Assembly: GCF_021018805.1 (NCBI RefSeq)
Contig: NC_086253.1
Coordinates: forward strand, 34,287,583-34,351,582
Source of the DNA: Prinia subflava
Taxonomy: Eukaryota > Chordata > Aves > Passeriformes > Cisticolidae
Reading direction: 5' to 3'
DNA length: 64,000 nt
Positions within the stretch are counted from its first letter, which is position 1. Each line of letters starts with the position of its first letter. The position numbers and the translations under genes were made by a program. The notes beneath the pieces are model-generated. The model had not been told where the DNA came from. It did not search any database and saw only the letters and a list, made by a program, of their open reading frames with translations. Positions 13,442-26,685 of this stretch are shown here, in pieces.

Positions 13442-16127
13442 AGGAGAGAGATTGTCTCTTGTATTTACCAAGCATAGATACCTTTATCATTGAAAACAAA
13501 AGAGAAATCTCTCAGTTCAATTAACTCTCTGGCTTCAACGAAAAATACAGTGCAGTAGAATCTTTTTTAAAGGAATAATTTATTAGAATTCTCTTTAATG
13601 CTTTTTTCATAACACTGAAATACCTCAGAAAAGAGGATGAAAAACTCAATTGTGTAGAGCTGATCAGAGGAACAAAAATCCATTCTGAATGAAGGTAAGC
13701 TGATTAACATTTTTTTATAAAAATCAATGCATTTGATACTGCAAAGAACAAAGAGTTTTTAAGAAAACAAGAAATGAACTTTTTATAAAAGCAAATTGCT
13801 GGCTGAAAGTACACAGACTCTGTTACCATATTTTAAATATTGTTATAGTAGTTTAAATGTGCTCCCTAAATCCCAGAAGTGCAAACATGACTCTCTGGAT
13901 AAGGAAAATATTAAGGTTTACAAAGTGGACACCAGCATTTTCTGGGTAAGTTCCATTAATAGTTTTATATGATATATTGCATTTGGGAAAAAGGTAAGAA
14001 CTGTAACTTATATTTTCAAAAATGTATCTGAGCATTAGTAACAACTGAAAATGAATTCTGACATCTACATACATGTCACAGAGCCATCTAAGTCACACTT
14101 GACAAATAATGCCTTGTACCATGGGGACTCCAACATGATTCCAGTTTAATTAATGTTGAAAAATAGCTAACTTCCAAGTACTAAATCTTTATGAACTCCT
14201 ATGAATTGCAGGCAGCAGACAAAATTATTTTTACCTAGCTGTATTTTTTATGTCATGGGGATTGTTGCATAGGAATAAAAACAGGCATATGAACTCTCTC
14301 TTGGCTTATTTCTACTCATAGCCTAATGGCCAGCAGATCCCAAAACATTCTAATAAATTTCATTTTGGGGTAAGACAGGAAAACTCCCAGGACACTGAAG
14401 AGCCTTCAGTCTCAAAAACTCTTACAAACTGTATTCCAGAGGATTACTAGCACTGTATAAATAAAATCAAAGTCTGCTGATGAACTACCAGATCCTAAAA
14501 CCTTTAAAATACATTTTCTTGTGTATAGGAACTGTCTGGTAAATTTGAAGACAACCAGCATAACTATTTGATACTTCAGAGCTTTTTCTTTGAAACTAAA
14601 ATCTCATGGTTATAGGTTTTTTCCACTCCACAGTAATGTCCTGCTGTATTTTGACAGAGAAAAAGCTCAATTTTCAGTAAAATATAGAAAGCAAATGAGA
14701 AAGAGAGGAGAGACAGAACCACAAAAATGCGAACCCATTTGTCCATCCATGCATTTCTTCTTTGCAACTTCTACACACCACAGGACAGATATAAACCCAG
14801 CAAATGCACTAGGTGAACAATTCTAGGGCAGGGACTTCTGGTAAGAACCCCATCCTTTTGCAGCTGCAGCAGGAATCCATGAAAGACAGCTGAAGCACAA
14901 CACAGCTAATCTAGTGAGCAAATGTAAGCCTGGAACAATGGACTTTTACACTCAGCCCACTTCTATATCGAGTCTTCCTGTGAATTTAGTCAACATTCTC
15001 TATATTAATTTGATTTTTCTGGGTAAGATTTTCAATAGCACTTCAGTGATTTAGAAGCACAAGTCCTATTACAACTCATGAGGATGTGAGCTCTCAATCT
15101 CCAGGGTGATTTAAAAAAAAAAAATCTCACTCTACTTGTAAAATGGAAAAACAATCATTGTTTTCTGCCCTACACCTGATACAAGGACTAAAAGGAATAT
15201 TCAGCACTGCCCCTGCCTGAACTCCTCACTTTTCCAAGACTCGAGAGGCTAATATAACCTTATCATGACTTCAGGTCAAAAGATTGAGTCTAATGGACCA
15301 ATGGAAGGAATTAATTTCAGAGCTCAGGACCTTTAATTGAGAACAGATGGTGCCTAGTCCCTATAAATTTAAAGTCTGGGGGCCTGTTAACAAACGCATC
15401 TAATCTCATCTCAATTGCCATAAGCAGCCAGGATCCAGCAATATTGAGTTTACAAAACAATATAACAATCTCCTAGAACTCCACTGAAAGCAAACAAGCA
15501 GCAAAGACAGTTAATGAAAAAGACATCATATGTTCTCTGCAGCTAAAGTAGTTAAGGGAACAAGCAGCAGAATTCCCCACTGAGTGCAGCTTTTGAGCAA
15601 TTTTAAATAAATCTCCTTACAGAGCATACAGCAATCATGAAATGAAGAACTTAGCAGCTTGAACAATTCTAGTTAAATCTACATGGAAGGAGACTCGCTG
15701 CTATCTATTTAACCAAGGCCATATTCTTTCCAAGTCATTTTGTCCCAGATATCTCATAAACTTTGAATATTCACAAGAACTTCAAAGATTATAAACTATC
15801 TTGATAAATTCAATATTCGTCTTCAACAGCAGGAAGAAAAGAAAATTATGAAACCTTCTCAAAGAACTAAATTTTGCCTCAAAGTATCTGAGACTTCTCA
15901 CTTTTGCTATTTTTCTTCAAACTGCACAAGTGACCAACTCAGTTCAGTTAAACTCACTGCAAAAAGAAAGTCAAGTTCTGCAGAAAACAACATAAATTCC
16001 TTAGACTGTCTGCCACAGGTGCAGACTGAGACTCCATAGCATTAGTCATCAGCACTTATCCAAAGCAATTTTTTTGTAACTTTAAAGTTGTTTCTAGAAA
16101 TATTACATTAATAAAACCCCAGTGACT

Positions 16128-16150
16128 GGGGGGGGTGGGGGGGAGGAGGA
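16128..16150 (+). repeat. G-run (possible G-quadruplex)
   Basis: Eight G, a T, seven G, then AGGAGGA. Four G-triplets can be drawn from the two long runs, so a quadruplex is possible on the plus strand, the template strand for TENM3. Confidence 0.9.
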
Positions 16151-18799
16151 AAATCAATCTCTCCAGCACACATTCAGTGGCAGATGTGAAACACCAGAAT
16201 AACTTTCCCTTGCCCATGCCCATGACTGCACATGTATTCACTGTGAAAATGCTTCAAAGTTTCTAGGTCATTTGAAGAAGAAAACAACAGGTCTTCAGAC
16301 CTGTGTGTTTATCCTAAGAAGAGCTATGTGTATGACAAAACCTTACAACAAAAGGTATTGTAAGGATGACTATGTACACAAGTATATGCCTATACACACA
16401 CATTTATGAACTTATTTCATCACAAGGACGCAAAGCAACCATTAAATAGTCAGCTAGAAAAACAGCCTGTGGTCTGTCTCTATTCTGTCTTGGCCTGACA
16501 ATCCAGAACCGGGGTTTCTCAGGTCAGTAGCTTCTTTTTCTATTGTGAATACTGCACTAGAGATGGAATTGCTCACATTTTGTCTCAGATGTACCTAGTC
16601 AGAAGCTACAGTGCCCCAAGGAGGGACTGGCCAGCAGTATGGATCTGGCATAGCAGCTGCACAGAATCATCAAACTGAGAAATCTATTATCTATTATGGG
16701 TGTTATTACAGCAGTTATGAGATACACACACCTACTAAACATTTCCGTATTTGTAATTCAAGCCATAAGTAATTTACACTGTTCGCTTTTCCTAACTGGA
16801 TGCTGTGGGTTCATAATTGTAAAATCTAAAAATAAGAACAAAGAACAAAAACCAAAGCAAGCTATTGATAAGAATTTTGCAAATTTCCATGTGCTATACA
16901 GAAACCTGGACTAAACCCCAGTGGTATCAAAGGCACTTCCACTGAAAAGATTTCTAAGGTGGAGTGCAAAAAACCCCAGCAACTATTATTCCTGGTTTCA
17001 GTGAGCAAAACCCACATTTCTTCTCTACAGTGTACAGGTGAAAACAACAGATAGCTAAACAGCTGACATAATTTAGGAAGAAAATGGTGTACTGAATGAG
17101 GGGCAGAGTGTGGAATAAAAATGAAAATGAAACCCACAGCTTCTTAACAAGCATTTCTTTCCTGAGATTTGAGACTTCATCCTCTTCTTACCTTAAATCA
17201 AGAAAAAAAAGCTTGAAGTTTGCAAACAGATCAGGCAGCATATTATCAAGACCCAAAACAGTTGTGGCTTGAAACGTAATTTTATACCAAATTCTCATCT
17301 GTATCAAAGAAAAAACCTTTATACAAAAAACAGTAAAGTTAGTCTTCACATGGTTCTAATAGGAGTTAAAGAACTGTCTATTCCAAAAGCCCTTGCAGCT
17401 TTTTGTAAAAAAAACCCCAAAAAACAAAAAAACAGACTTGAGAATTTTTCTCCAGCATGCATATTTGACCAGCATACAAAGGCTGTTACCTATAACTATT
17501 ATTGATACTCTTATAATTGCACAGCTTATATGTACTTTAAAGTTGAAATCATTATTAGATTATTTCTCAATATGATGTAATTATACAAGGAAACGCAATT
17601 AAAATCTTATTTCAGATCAAAATTAGATGAAGCTTTAAAACAACTGAATATGAATACTCCTCCTTTTTATATAGGATCACTACTATTTAGACTTTATCTC
17701 TACCATTCATTAGGTGTTAGCTGATGAATATAGTAATACCTCTGTGTGTATATACACCCCCACCCTGGTATAGACATATCTTTACAGGAAATTAGGGAAG
17801 TAGTAGCTGAGAAACTTGCTTTTTAATGCTTTTTAATGATAATCAAATAATCTCACAGCTTTGACAGATTTTTTTTTACGCTTTTTATTCCAGTAATAAT
17901 TATGCCAATAAGCCTGATTCAGCAAATTTGTTGCTCTCTGATTCATTAATTAAAACAATTTACTGCTACCACTGTGATTTTTCATGGACATCAAAACCAC
18001 ATTTTAAATCAAAACAGCAGATCATCAGTTTACAGATGTGTAAAGCATACATTACTCTTATGGCAACCTCACATTTAAATCCTTGCACATCCAAAAGAAC
18101 ACATATGGTTTAAGGGAAATGAAGAGCAATATTTTTATATCAAACTTAAAATGAGGAGAAAAAAAGTCTATGAAAAGTTAACCATTTCCAGTTAGAGGAG
18201 AAAAACAACATATAAACATTAGTATTATATTAAATTACAGAACAACATTTTTATAGCCTTTATTATATCAACATGCTTCCTGCTGGCTAATTTTTGGGTT
18301 GAATAAGAGACTTGACTCACAAAAAACAAAACCAGAAAGGAAGAGAATTTCTATTGTGCACGCACTTCATTAGGGACTGACAGTAACTACAGCAGGATTT
18401 AAAAATTGTTTTGAAGAATACATTAGATGATTAAATATCCTCAATCTACTTCTCTGAATGACTTTTGCAGTGTCATTGAGCTAACTTCTACTTTTTGCTA
18501 TTTGCACTGGTGCTTTGGTCTTTTTTGCTTTTTGTGGCCATTGTAACAGCCACAGTATCTAGACAGAACACACAGGCTGAGCTCTCTCCCAATCTCTTCC
18601 AGTGTGGTGGTTTCAAACTTCTGGTTATGCTTGTTAACCTTGCTCTAGGCCTCCAACTGGCTGACACTTGCCTCAGAATGTAGTCCCAAAACAGTCATGG
18701 AGACACATCACTTCTGTCTTAGCACAGCGCTGAGTGCAGCAGCCAGATTATTTCAGTAGCACTATATATGTATACAAAGACACATCATAAATTCGTGGA

Positions 18800-20175
18800 A
18801 GAAACCCTCACACACCACAGAAAACACCACTGCCCAATGACCACGGTGACCTTAAGCTGATGTCTACCCAGGAGGAAACAGAAATGTTTCCTGGACATGC
18901 AGGATGGGGAGAGGGAAGCCAAAGCTCAGTGACAGTCGAGACCCCCTTGCACTGCAGGAAGTGGGAGCTGTAAAGCACCACTTTTGCAAGCTGAACATAC
19001 ACAAGTCCAGGGGCCTCGACTTGTAGCATCTACTGGTGCTGGCAGAGCTGACCAATGTCATTGGAAGGCCACTGTCTGAGTCCTTGAAATGTAATGGCAA
19101 TAGGGAAAAGCTCCTGATGACTCTTTAGACAATGAAGGTCACGTTATCTTCAAGATGGGTAAGGAATATATGAGGAAGCAGAGGCAATCAGGCTGCCCCC
19201 AGTCTCCCAGGGAAGATGATGGAACAAATACTGCTGGAGTTATCCTTCACATGCTGGGATAGACCTCCAGGAAACCATGTACTAACATGTACTTACCAAA
19301 GGCAAATCATACCCAAACAACCTGATGGTGTTCTACAAACGGCTAATTGTCTCAGCAGATAAAGGGAAAGCAGCAGATACTGTTTCCCTTGACTTTAGCA
19401 GGTTTTCAGTGTGGTCTCCCATAGCATCTTGGTAGCCAAGCTGGAGAGAAATGGACTGAATGGGTGAGCTGCAAAGAACAATTTAGTGGAAAGCTGGTTT
19501 TATGAAGAGGTTGAAAGATTAGTGTTTTGTAGTGCAAAGAGCAACTCTTGGTCAACATTAATGGGATTCATCAAAAGCTAATATTGGGACAATGTTGTTT
19601 TATGTCTGTACTACATTTAACATCTTGAGAATGAGTAAGATGGAATGTGCCCTTAGCAAGTTTGTGGATGACACCAACCTGGAAGGATTGATCAGTACAC
19701 TGCAGGGCAGGAGTGCTTTTTGAAGGGATCTCAACAGGCTGTAAGAATTGGCGAAAAAACCTCATGAATTCCAAAGGCAGAGTATCCACAGTAACAGCAC
19801 TAGCTGGGAGCCTGCTGGGAAGCAGCTTTGTAGTAAAGGACCTGGGCAGCCAACGAGGACAAGTTCAGCAGTGCGCCCTTTCAACAACAAGCCTAACCAC
19901 ATACTGGGCTGCATTCAGAAGAACGGAGCCAGCATACCCTGGGAAGTGATTAGTCCCTTTTATTCAGCATTTGAAGGCCACATCTAGATGACAATATTCT
20001 GGTTTGGGCTTGCCAGTACAACACTGATAAATTGGAATGAATTCAGTGAAGACTGCCTGCGATGATTGGAGTGCTGAAGCATACAAATTCAGGAGAAGCT
20101 GAGTGAGCCTGAAAGGCAAAAGGTAGAAATCCAACTTTGGTCTTCCATTACCTAACACAATTGTCCCAACTGCAG
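18800..20175 (+). mobile_element. CR1 LINE, degraded reverse-transcriptase (ORF2) fragment
   Basis: CR1 is a non-LTR retrotransposon that moves by target-primed reverse transcription. The DNA matches recalled CR1 ORF2 sequence in order: ctgaacatacacaagtccag (near 18990), then tccctggaaag-type sequence (near 19200), ggcaaatcat..cccaa.caacctgatgg (near 19300), ttgactttagcag followed by gtctcccatagcatc (near 19390-19430), aagtttgtggatgacaccaa (near 19660), and ggcagccaacgagga followed by a ctactcagcactgg-like block (19850-19980). Many substitutions, small deletions and stops break the frame throughout. It lies antisense to TENM3, lacks a recognisable 5' end or 3' tail, and its limits are approximate. 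Confidence 0.88.
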
Positions 20176-22524
20176 CGAGTAAACTCTGATTCAATATAAT
20201 GGGGAAAAAAATCACAATAAAGTTGGTTAATCATCAGAACAGTTGCCCTGAGATGATGCAGAATGTCTCTTCTTGCTTGTTATAAAGCATAAACTTTTAA
20301 CAGATTTTTCCTAGGGTGCTTGCCATCTAACTGATTAGAAAGGTTTCTTCTCCTTTCTCTTTGCCCCTTCTGAAGTTGTCCTGTTCTTTTTCACCTTCCA
20401 GAACCATATCCATCTTCAATGATTTCTCACACATGAATCATAAAAAGCCCAGAAGCTGTAGACACTACACATGCAGGATGAAATTTATTATCTAAGCAAC
20501 CTCTAATCCTTTCTTTAAGAGTATAAATATTAGCTCTGATCAGTTACTCAGGTAGAAAATGCTGAAAAACAAAACCAACCAGAAGAAAAGATATCAGCAA
20601 TATAGTCTTCTTTTATTGCTACATAATAAGTTAACTCCGTCTTCCTTTTTCTTAGTATTCATGTTTCTGTACAACTCTACTTTTTTACTGATTGAGTCTC
20701 AATTTTATTTGTATGTTCAGATCTCCCCAAGGTCTTCCTGAAACATCTTCATAAGCTCCTCCTCTGAAATTTGATCTTGCTTCCTTTTTCTGCATTTACT
20801 TCCCTTAAAATTCAGATTTTTGAAGGAATCCTGAGATATGAGAGTTGGTCTTTAAACGCCTCTTTCACCACTCCTCAACATTAAAAAGATTTATAAGCTT
20901 AAGAGCCAAGAGCGAATTGTCTGAAATTTTCTGCTTTGATTTTTCCCTGTAGATCCCAATTCTAATTTTATTGATGTCAGCTGTTGCTAAACCTGCAGCT
21001 CCTGCACATCAGAAAATTTCTCCAGGAGTTGCCAAAGAGCCTCATCCTCTGGCCTGATAGTCTACACCAGACATAGATAAGATGTAATCTTATGCCATTC
21101 CTTAACAGCAAGTTCAGCGACACTCAGATCTATGAAGCCCAGGAGAATACACAGAATTACTACAAAAAGGTCAGCCCAGTTGTTGCCTCTTTGGCCACCA
21201 CTAGCTAAAGAAATTATGAATGTGATTTTCACTTGCATTAACTAGTTAATTAGATTATTAACTGAAATACACCCACAAAACCACTATCATAATATAATCT
21301 GAAAACTAGCATAACTATAGAAAACTTTCAGTATTTCAGAAAACCAGATAATTATTTTTATTTATGGATTTCTGTTTCATGTCTCCATAACCAAAGAAAA
21401 AATTGGATGCCTGTTAAATATTAAATATTATTTCAGAGCTGACTTCTGTTAAAAATAAAACAGATTGATTTCCTGGTCATGAAATTTTTTGGCAGCAAAG
21501 CAAGATTTAAGACATATTGGCATGCTTAATGAGGAGCAGACAATTGCTGGATGGAAATTTGTGGGAAAGAGTGAAGAAATTGTAATTGGTGGTATAGCAG
21601 TAAGATGAGGATTAATTCTCCAGCTATGTGGCTGGTTTTGATCAGTAGGCTCAGCATTTGGCTAGCAGGTGCAGCTACTATCAATTGGGTTCATTTAAAT
21701 CAAGTTTTGTGCCTTAGCATAAAGAAACATGTTAAATGGGTGAAAGCATCTGACATGACTTCCTGAATTATGTGCATTATTTAATAATGCAGAGTTCAAT
21801 TATATGTTATAGATGAACTGGGTTAGAGACAACAGATTAAAATGTCTCGACAAGTACCTTACCAATGCATTTCTTGGGTTTCAGAGATCTGAATGCCAGT
21901 AAATTCATCATTCTGGAATTCTCTGGACAAGAGATATTAGTTTCACAAGAATGCTATCCTTCAGAAACTGTCTGAAGTTGGAGAGGTAGCAAATAGGTGC
22001 CCATGCAGCTAATAAACTGGTATTTTCTCTTTATAAGAGCCCTCAGCAATAAACACTCTACCAGCAATATCTACTTTTCTGTATCCATGAAAAATTGGTC
22101 TAAGTTTCAAATCATTTATCTAACCAATTCAGAATGACTGCCTGAGGCCATGAACTTGACTCCTTCCCTCCCTTTATTCTTTTTATTTTGCTACATCCTG
22201 ATCTCCTCCAGTTTTTTAACAAACACAAATCAGTGCAAAATTTTCACTAAGAAAAAAAAAAATAAAAAAATCCCCCCATTCTAGTGCCATCAGAACTACT
22301 TTCTGTGTGCCCAGGTAGTTTTTGTGGCACTCAGATACGTGGCATGCATGTATCTGGAGTGCTCCTCCCTCTGCTTCCAAAGGAGTAGAAGGTGACATGG
22401 TCTTGACCAAACACTTCGGTCTTATATGTGTGACTTTCCAGTCAGAATCATTGTCACAGCCTGACTTTCAGGCCAGCACACAAAAAGCACAAACAAAACC
22501 AGTTATATCATCTTACAGGGAGAA

Positions 22525-22525
<1 letters not shown>

Positions 22526-22602
<77 letters not shown>

Positions 22603-22690
22603 TAGATAGACAGATAGATTAGATTGATAGATTAGATAGATCAGATAGATTAGATAGATTAGATAGATAGATTAGATAGATTAGATAAAT
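22526..22690 (+). repeat. (TAGA)n microsatellite with a degenerate ATTAGATAGAT tail
   Basis: A perfect TAGA array of about 19 copies (22526-22602) passes into a compound segment in which AGATAGATT units vary in length (22603-22690). The perfect core and imperfect flank suggest an expanding 5' part and an older decayed part. Confidence 0.97.
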
Positions 22691-25600
22691 AATTGATAAG
22701 GTGCTGCACTTCTGGAATAACTTGCTCAATTAACTTTGACATTTTGCTTATTAACCTTCTAATGTCTCATTAAGTCAGAGATTGCCGTTTAATGGGTTTA
22801 AAAAATAATTCAAATATAGACGTAGATTCTAAGATACCTTAAAAATATATTGACCCTTTAAGCAAATGGGCCATTTGAAGCCTAACTATGACTTCTAGCT
22901 CATACTCTCCTGGAATATTTATCCAGTTTAAAAGACAAGTTTTAGTAATCTTAGAACAGCTTAACAACATAAAGTTACTGGCAAGAGTGTAAGAGACAGC
23001 TGGCTTGTATTTCAAAGCAACAGCTCTTAGAACAATCACCAACATAAATTTCTTGATGCAGCATTTATGAAATAACTTGCAAAGAGAATGGAGAAGAAAG
23101 CCTGAAAAAGCATGTGCATGCTCAGTGTGCTCCAACTGATACATCACACTGTACGTGACACTGGTTGGTTGCCCAGATTAACAGATGCAGGCCCTCCTTC
23201 AGGGAGGCTGACATGACAAATCCCTCAGAATACGATGCCAAGAGTCATGCATGGAACTTGAATGAAGTCAAAGAAAAATATTTCTTTTCAGAATTATTTA
23301 CTGAGCGATATCCTAAAACAACCTTTGATGTGAGAATACGTCTATTAACTCTCTGTTTGATACATATTCTGTTGTTTTAAAAAAGAATTATCTGCTGGCA
23401 GTCCCAGTATGCTCTTAGTATATTTAAAATTTTGCCGCTTGATCGTGTGCAATGTTATTTGTTCAAAGAAACTTCTAAATCTTCCATTATTATTTAAAAA
23501 TTTAAGTCACTTTTTTAGGATTTCAGAAACATACTATTAAGACCTTGACAAATAAAAAGTTATATTTTCAACAAACTGCTTCTTCATGCTCATTGCAAGT
23601 ATGCAGCGGAATTGCAAGTTTTGCCTTCCTGAGGGTTATGCAATCTACAACTATTTCATAAGAGCAAATACATAACAGTTACAAGGAAGGAAAGGAAATG
23701 CAATTTTGAAGCTGAGCTTCTCTTTCTGTCTCATTGGCAAGAAAGAAAACCCCAAATATATCCAGCAAATTGTTAATCCTGAGATCATAAACCCATAGGA
23801 TAAGCTGAAGTTCCCATCATCTTGAAAAGTCCAGTTAACTTCAATAAGGCCTGATTATGGGAATGGATTACTTAAACAGTGAGTACTTTTACTGGGTGAA
23901 CAGTGGGATTGCAAAACTCTGAAGCCTTTGGTGGGTATGATCTGGTGATGCTGTGTTTTGCTCATCATCACCAGTTGCTCCTTTTTTACCTTACAGGTAA
24001 ACATGCTGCATAGAAATGCATTTGCCTGTAAAACAATTCCATCAAAATTCAGTCACGAATCTTTCCCACGCAGCAGAGGAGGATGCAGTGCAGAGGACTT
24101 GTTGTAACTCTCACTTTGGTTTCAAAGCCTTATCAGATTTGTCAGATTTTAACAGTATACTGGCACAGCTGTTAACTTTAGGCCATAAATTAACAAAACT
24201 TGCACCTGCAGCTTAGTCCTTTGATAACAGCACCTGCGCCTGCCAGGGCCATACCGTTTCCCTGGCTTTAAATTGTATTTTCTATTCCACTGTGAGCATT
24301 AAACGTACTGGGTTCCAACAATGTGTAAAAAGTGATTTCTCAGCCAAGTCTTCCATGTTCAGTGGAAACAAAAATTCAGAGGAAAAAAACCAAAGAAGAT
24401 TAAGTTTTCACCATCTTAACATCTCCACTGAAATGGCAACCCATGACATGGTCCAAGTTATAGATGTTTCGTAACCCTAGGGAACTCTCAAGCCATCAAA
24501 ATTTCATTAGCTTCACAGCAGTCCCACTACATTCTTGAGCTGGACTGCTGGCCTCCCTATTAATAAATAAATCAACTGTAATCCTTTTTAGTGACTAAAC
24601 TCTTTGTTGAAGTTGTATCAAACACCAGACATTCCCTGCATAATTTTAACCACTGCAGAATAATGCAGAATAACTTATTCACAATCTTCTCACACATGTA
24701 AAAACAAAACACTCCAACTTTCAGCTGATGGAGGACGTTTTGGCATATTTGTAATCAGATCATTTCCTTTCTAAAAATTGTAAATATAAAATTTATTGAA
24801 AAGTACACCAAGCCTGTGGTACCTCTGAAGCAGTCACCTCTTCAGTAATGTAAAGATACAACTTCCTATGAAAATAGCGTGTGCATGCATGCATACATAA
24901 AGACATATTTCCAAGATCACTACCCAAGGGTTTTACAAAAGGTCAAGAGAATTTGTTTCACTACATGCCTCTCAAAATCACAGGACTGCTCAACAACCTA
25001 TTCTGGATTGCTCTGCAGCTGAAATACCAAGCATTATCACACAGAAACTCCACTGCCAAAAGGTGGTAGGCAAGTACTTCTGTCTTCCTCTTTCACAACC
25101 TGCCTCTGACTCAAAACAAATTTTCCAAGCATGACACCAGACACCTGTGAACACTGAGAGCTGTCTGCTCAGGTACCATGTGGCATTAAGTCCAATACAA
25201 AAGGAGGGTCCCATTTAAGACAGTGGTTTTGTACAGGCATCTTCATGTAGAAACAGCCACCAGCGGAAAAATAAGTATGAATAACAGCAAATTATAGCTT
25301 TGGTTTTGCTTTCTTAGACTGAAGCTAAATAATAAACATTATCGCTTGTAGTTTAAAATAAAAGTGCATTAATATTTCAAGGATTTCCATACATACATAC
25401 CTACACAGCTGTTTCCCACTATGTGCTACAGTCATTGCCGGAGAATAGCAATAAAATTGCTCTGACTTTTGTACACCTGAGCAGACAGGTTTAATAAAGT
25501 CATAAAATGACATGTAGACATGCACGCAATAGCCATCACTAATTTTCATTGTTACTTTCCATTTTTCTTTATTCCTTTTTTGAATTTTTCGCATAGAAAG

Positions 25601-26406
25601 TCATGAAGTTAATAGAAGAATTGTTTTAATTCTAGCAAAGCTGAAAATATTCTGCAAATCAAAAGTTAAGATTGGTACAGTTAACATTTAACACCACATT
25701 AGATTCTGTTCATAACCTCAAGAGCAGGTAAAAAAACTTTGAAAAGCTTTAAAAATTAATCAGTCAATTGTATTAACCTATTTTCGTTTAAACTCTAAGA
25801 CTTAATATACAATGGTCATACCCCACATCCTACAAAGCTAAGATTTTTGTTGCAGATTTTAATTGCACAGTAATCCAGTCCCCCAGGCACATCAAAGGCC
25901 ACATGTCCCTCTTCAACACAATTCCAATTGCTCTCATCAGCTAAGAAGTTTAAAGCACAATCAAATTTCTTTTTCAATCACATGAGCCCTGTTAATAAGC
26001 TATTCTTTGAGCTCACTCATCCATTCTAAGATTCTGCAAATTCTCCAAGATGTCTTGAAGAGCAGTTTACAATGAAACTTTTGAACGCAAGCTAGCCTGG
26101 GGAACAACATTATAACCACTTAGCTGTTCCCCAGAGGGTAACAGGTGACATGGCCTGAGATAATACAGAACTAATCTTTTTTTTGTGATTAAACACTTTC
26201 AAAATTACAGTTAAAACATCACATCCAAAGGTTACATTAGTTAGGACTGATACTGAATATTGACTTTTACGGGAAGAGGTGAGAAAAAAAAAGAAGGTAA
26301 ATAATTCAAGGCCATTCCTTTAATAATTTAAAATTACTGAGCGTCAGTAATTTTAAACAGAAAAAAACCCAATCATTTATACATGGGCATATGCATAAGA
26401 ACTTAC

Positions 26407-26685
26407 CATTTTCACTGTCGGACTTGTTTTCATGTTCGGTATCAGTCAGAGTGAGGGCTGAGTTGGAACGGCTCGACAGACAGGAACTGCGCCCTGATTT
26501 GACCCCCCTGCCCCAAAGTCTCATGGCATGCTCTGGAGACATCACTCCTTCATTTTCAGTATCAGCATCTGACCCTGCACTGATAGAGTAACCTCTGTGG
26601 GGGAGCCCCATTTCCGCACAAAATGCCAGTCCTCGACGAGCTGCTGGTTCACAAACTCCTAACTGCCTTAGGGTAAAATTCTGTC
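26407..26685 (-). CDS. TENM3: Teneurin-3, second coding exon (residues 78-170)
   Basis: This exon is 279 nt, starts and ends in phase 1, and has no internal stop. The acceptor is a T-rich tract ending CCCCTAATCAG|GA and the donor is AATG|GTAAGT, an ideal consensus. With the split Gly78 it reads [18 protein letters not shown], then the teneurin-3 block beginning [20 protein letters not shown] and ending in [20 protein letters not shown] plus EN. It is part of the teneurin intracellular N-terminal domain. Acidic clusters at about residues 116-123 (SDADTENE) and 158-170 fall where EF-hand-like calcium-binding motifs have been proposed for this family; that role is inferred here. The final base G, joined to a following exon, should encode Glu171 as in other vertebrates. 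The continuation, with the proline-rich segment and the membrane helix, was not found at 1-26406. Ala93 and Gly124 differ from the human residues as I remember them. This exon sits 14.6 kb downstream of the start exon. Confidence 0.96.

Larger units (their letters stand above)
1..26406 (-). other. TENM3: TENM3 intron downstream of second coding exon (incomplete)
   Basis: This region begins with the GTAAGT donor at 26401-26406 and continues past the window edge. I looked through minus-strand translations for the expected next teneurin segment (the proline-rich region, the hydrophobic membrane span and Cys-rich EGF repeats) and found none. The only recognised repeats are one degraded CR1 (18800-20175) and simple tracts at 2.3, 13.0-13.4, 16.1 and 22.5 kb. 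A mildly GC-richer stretch at about 10880-11640 has broken reading frames and no family I can name. The rest is AT-rich unique sequence with short chance ORFs. Confidence 0.8.
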
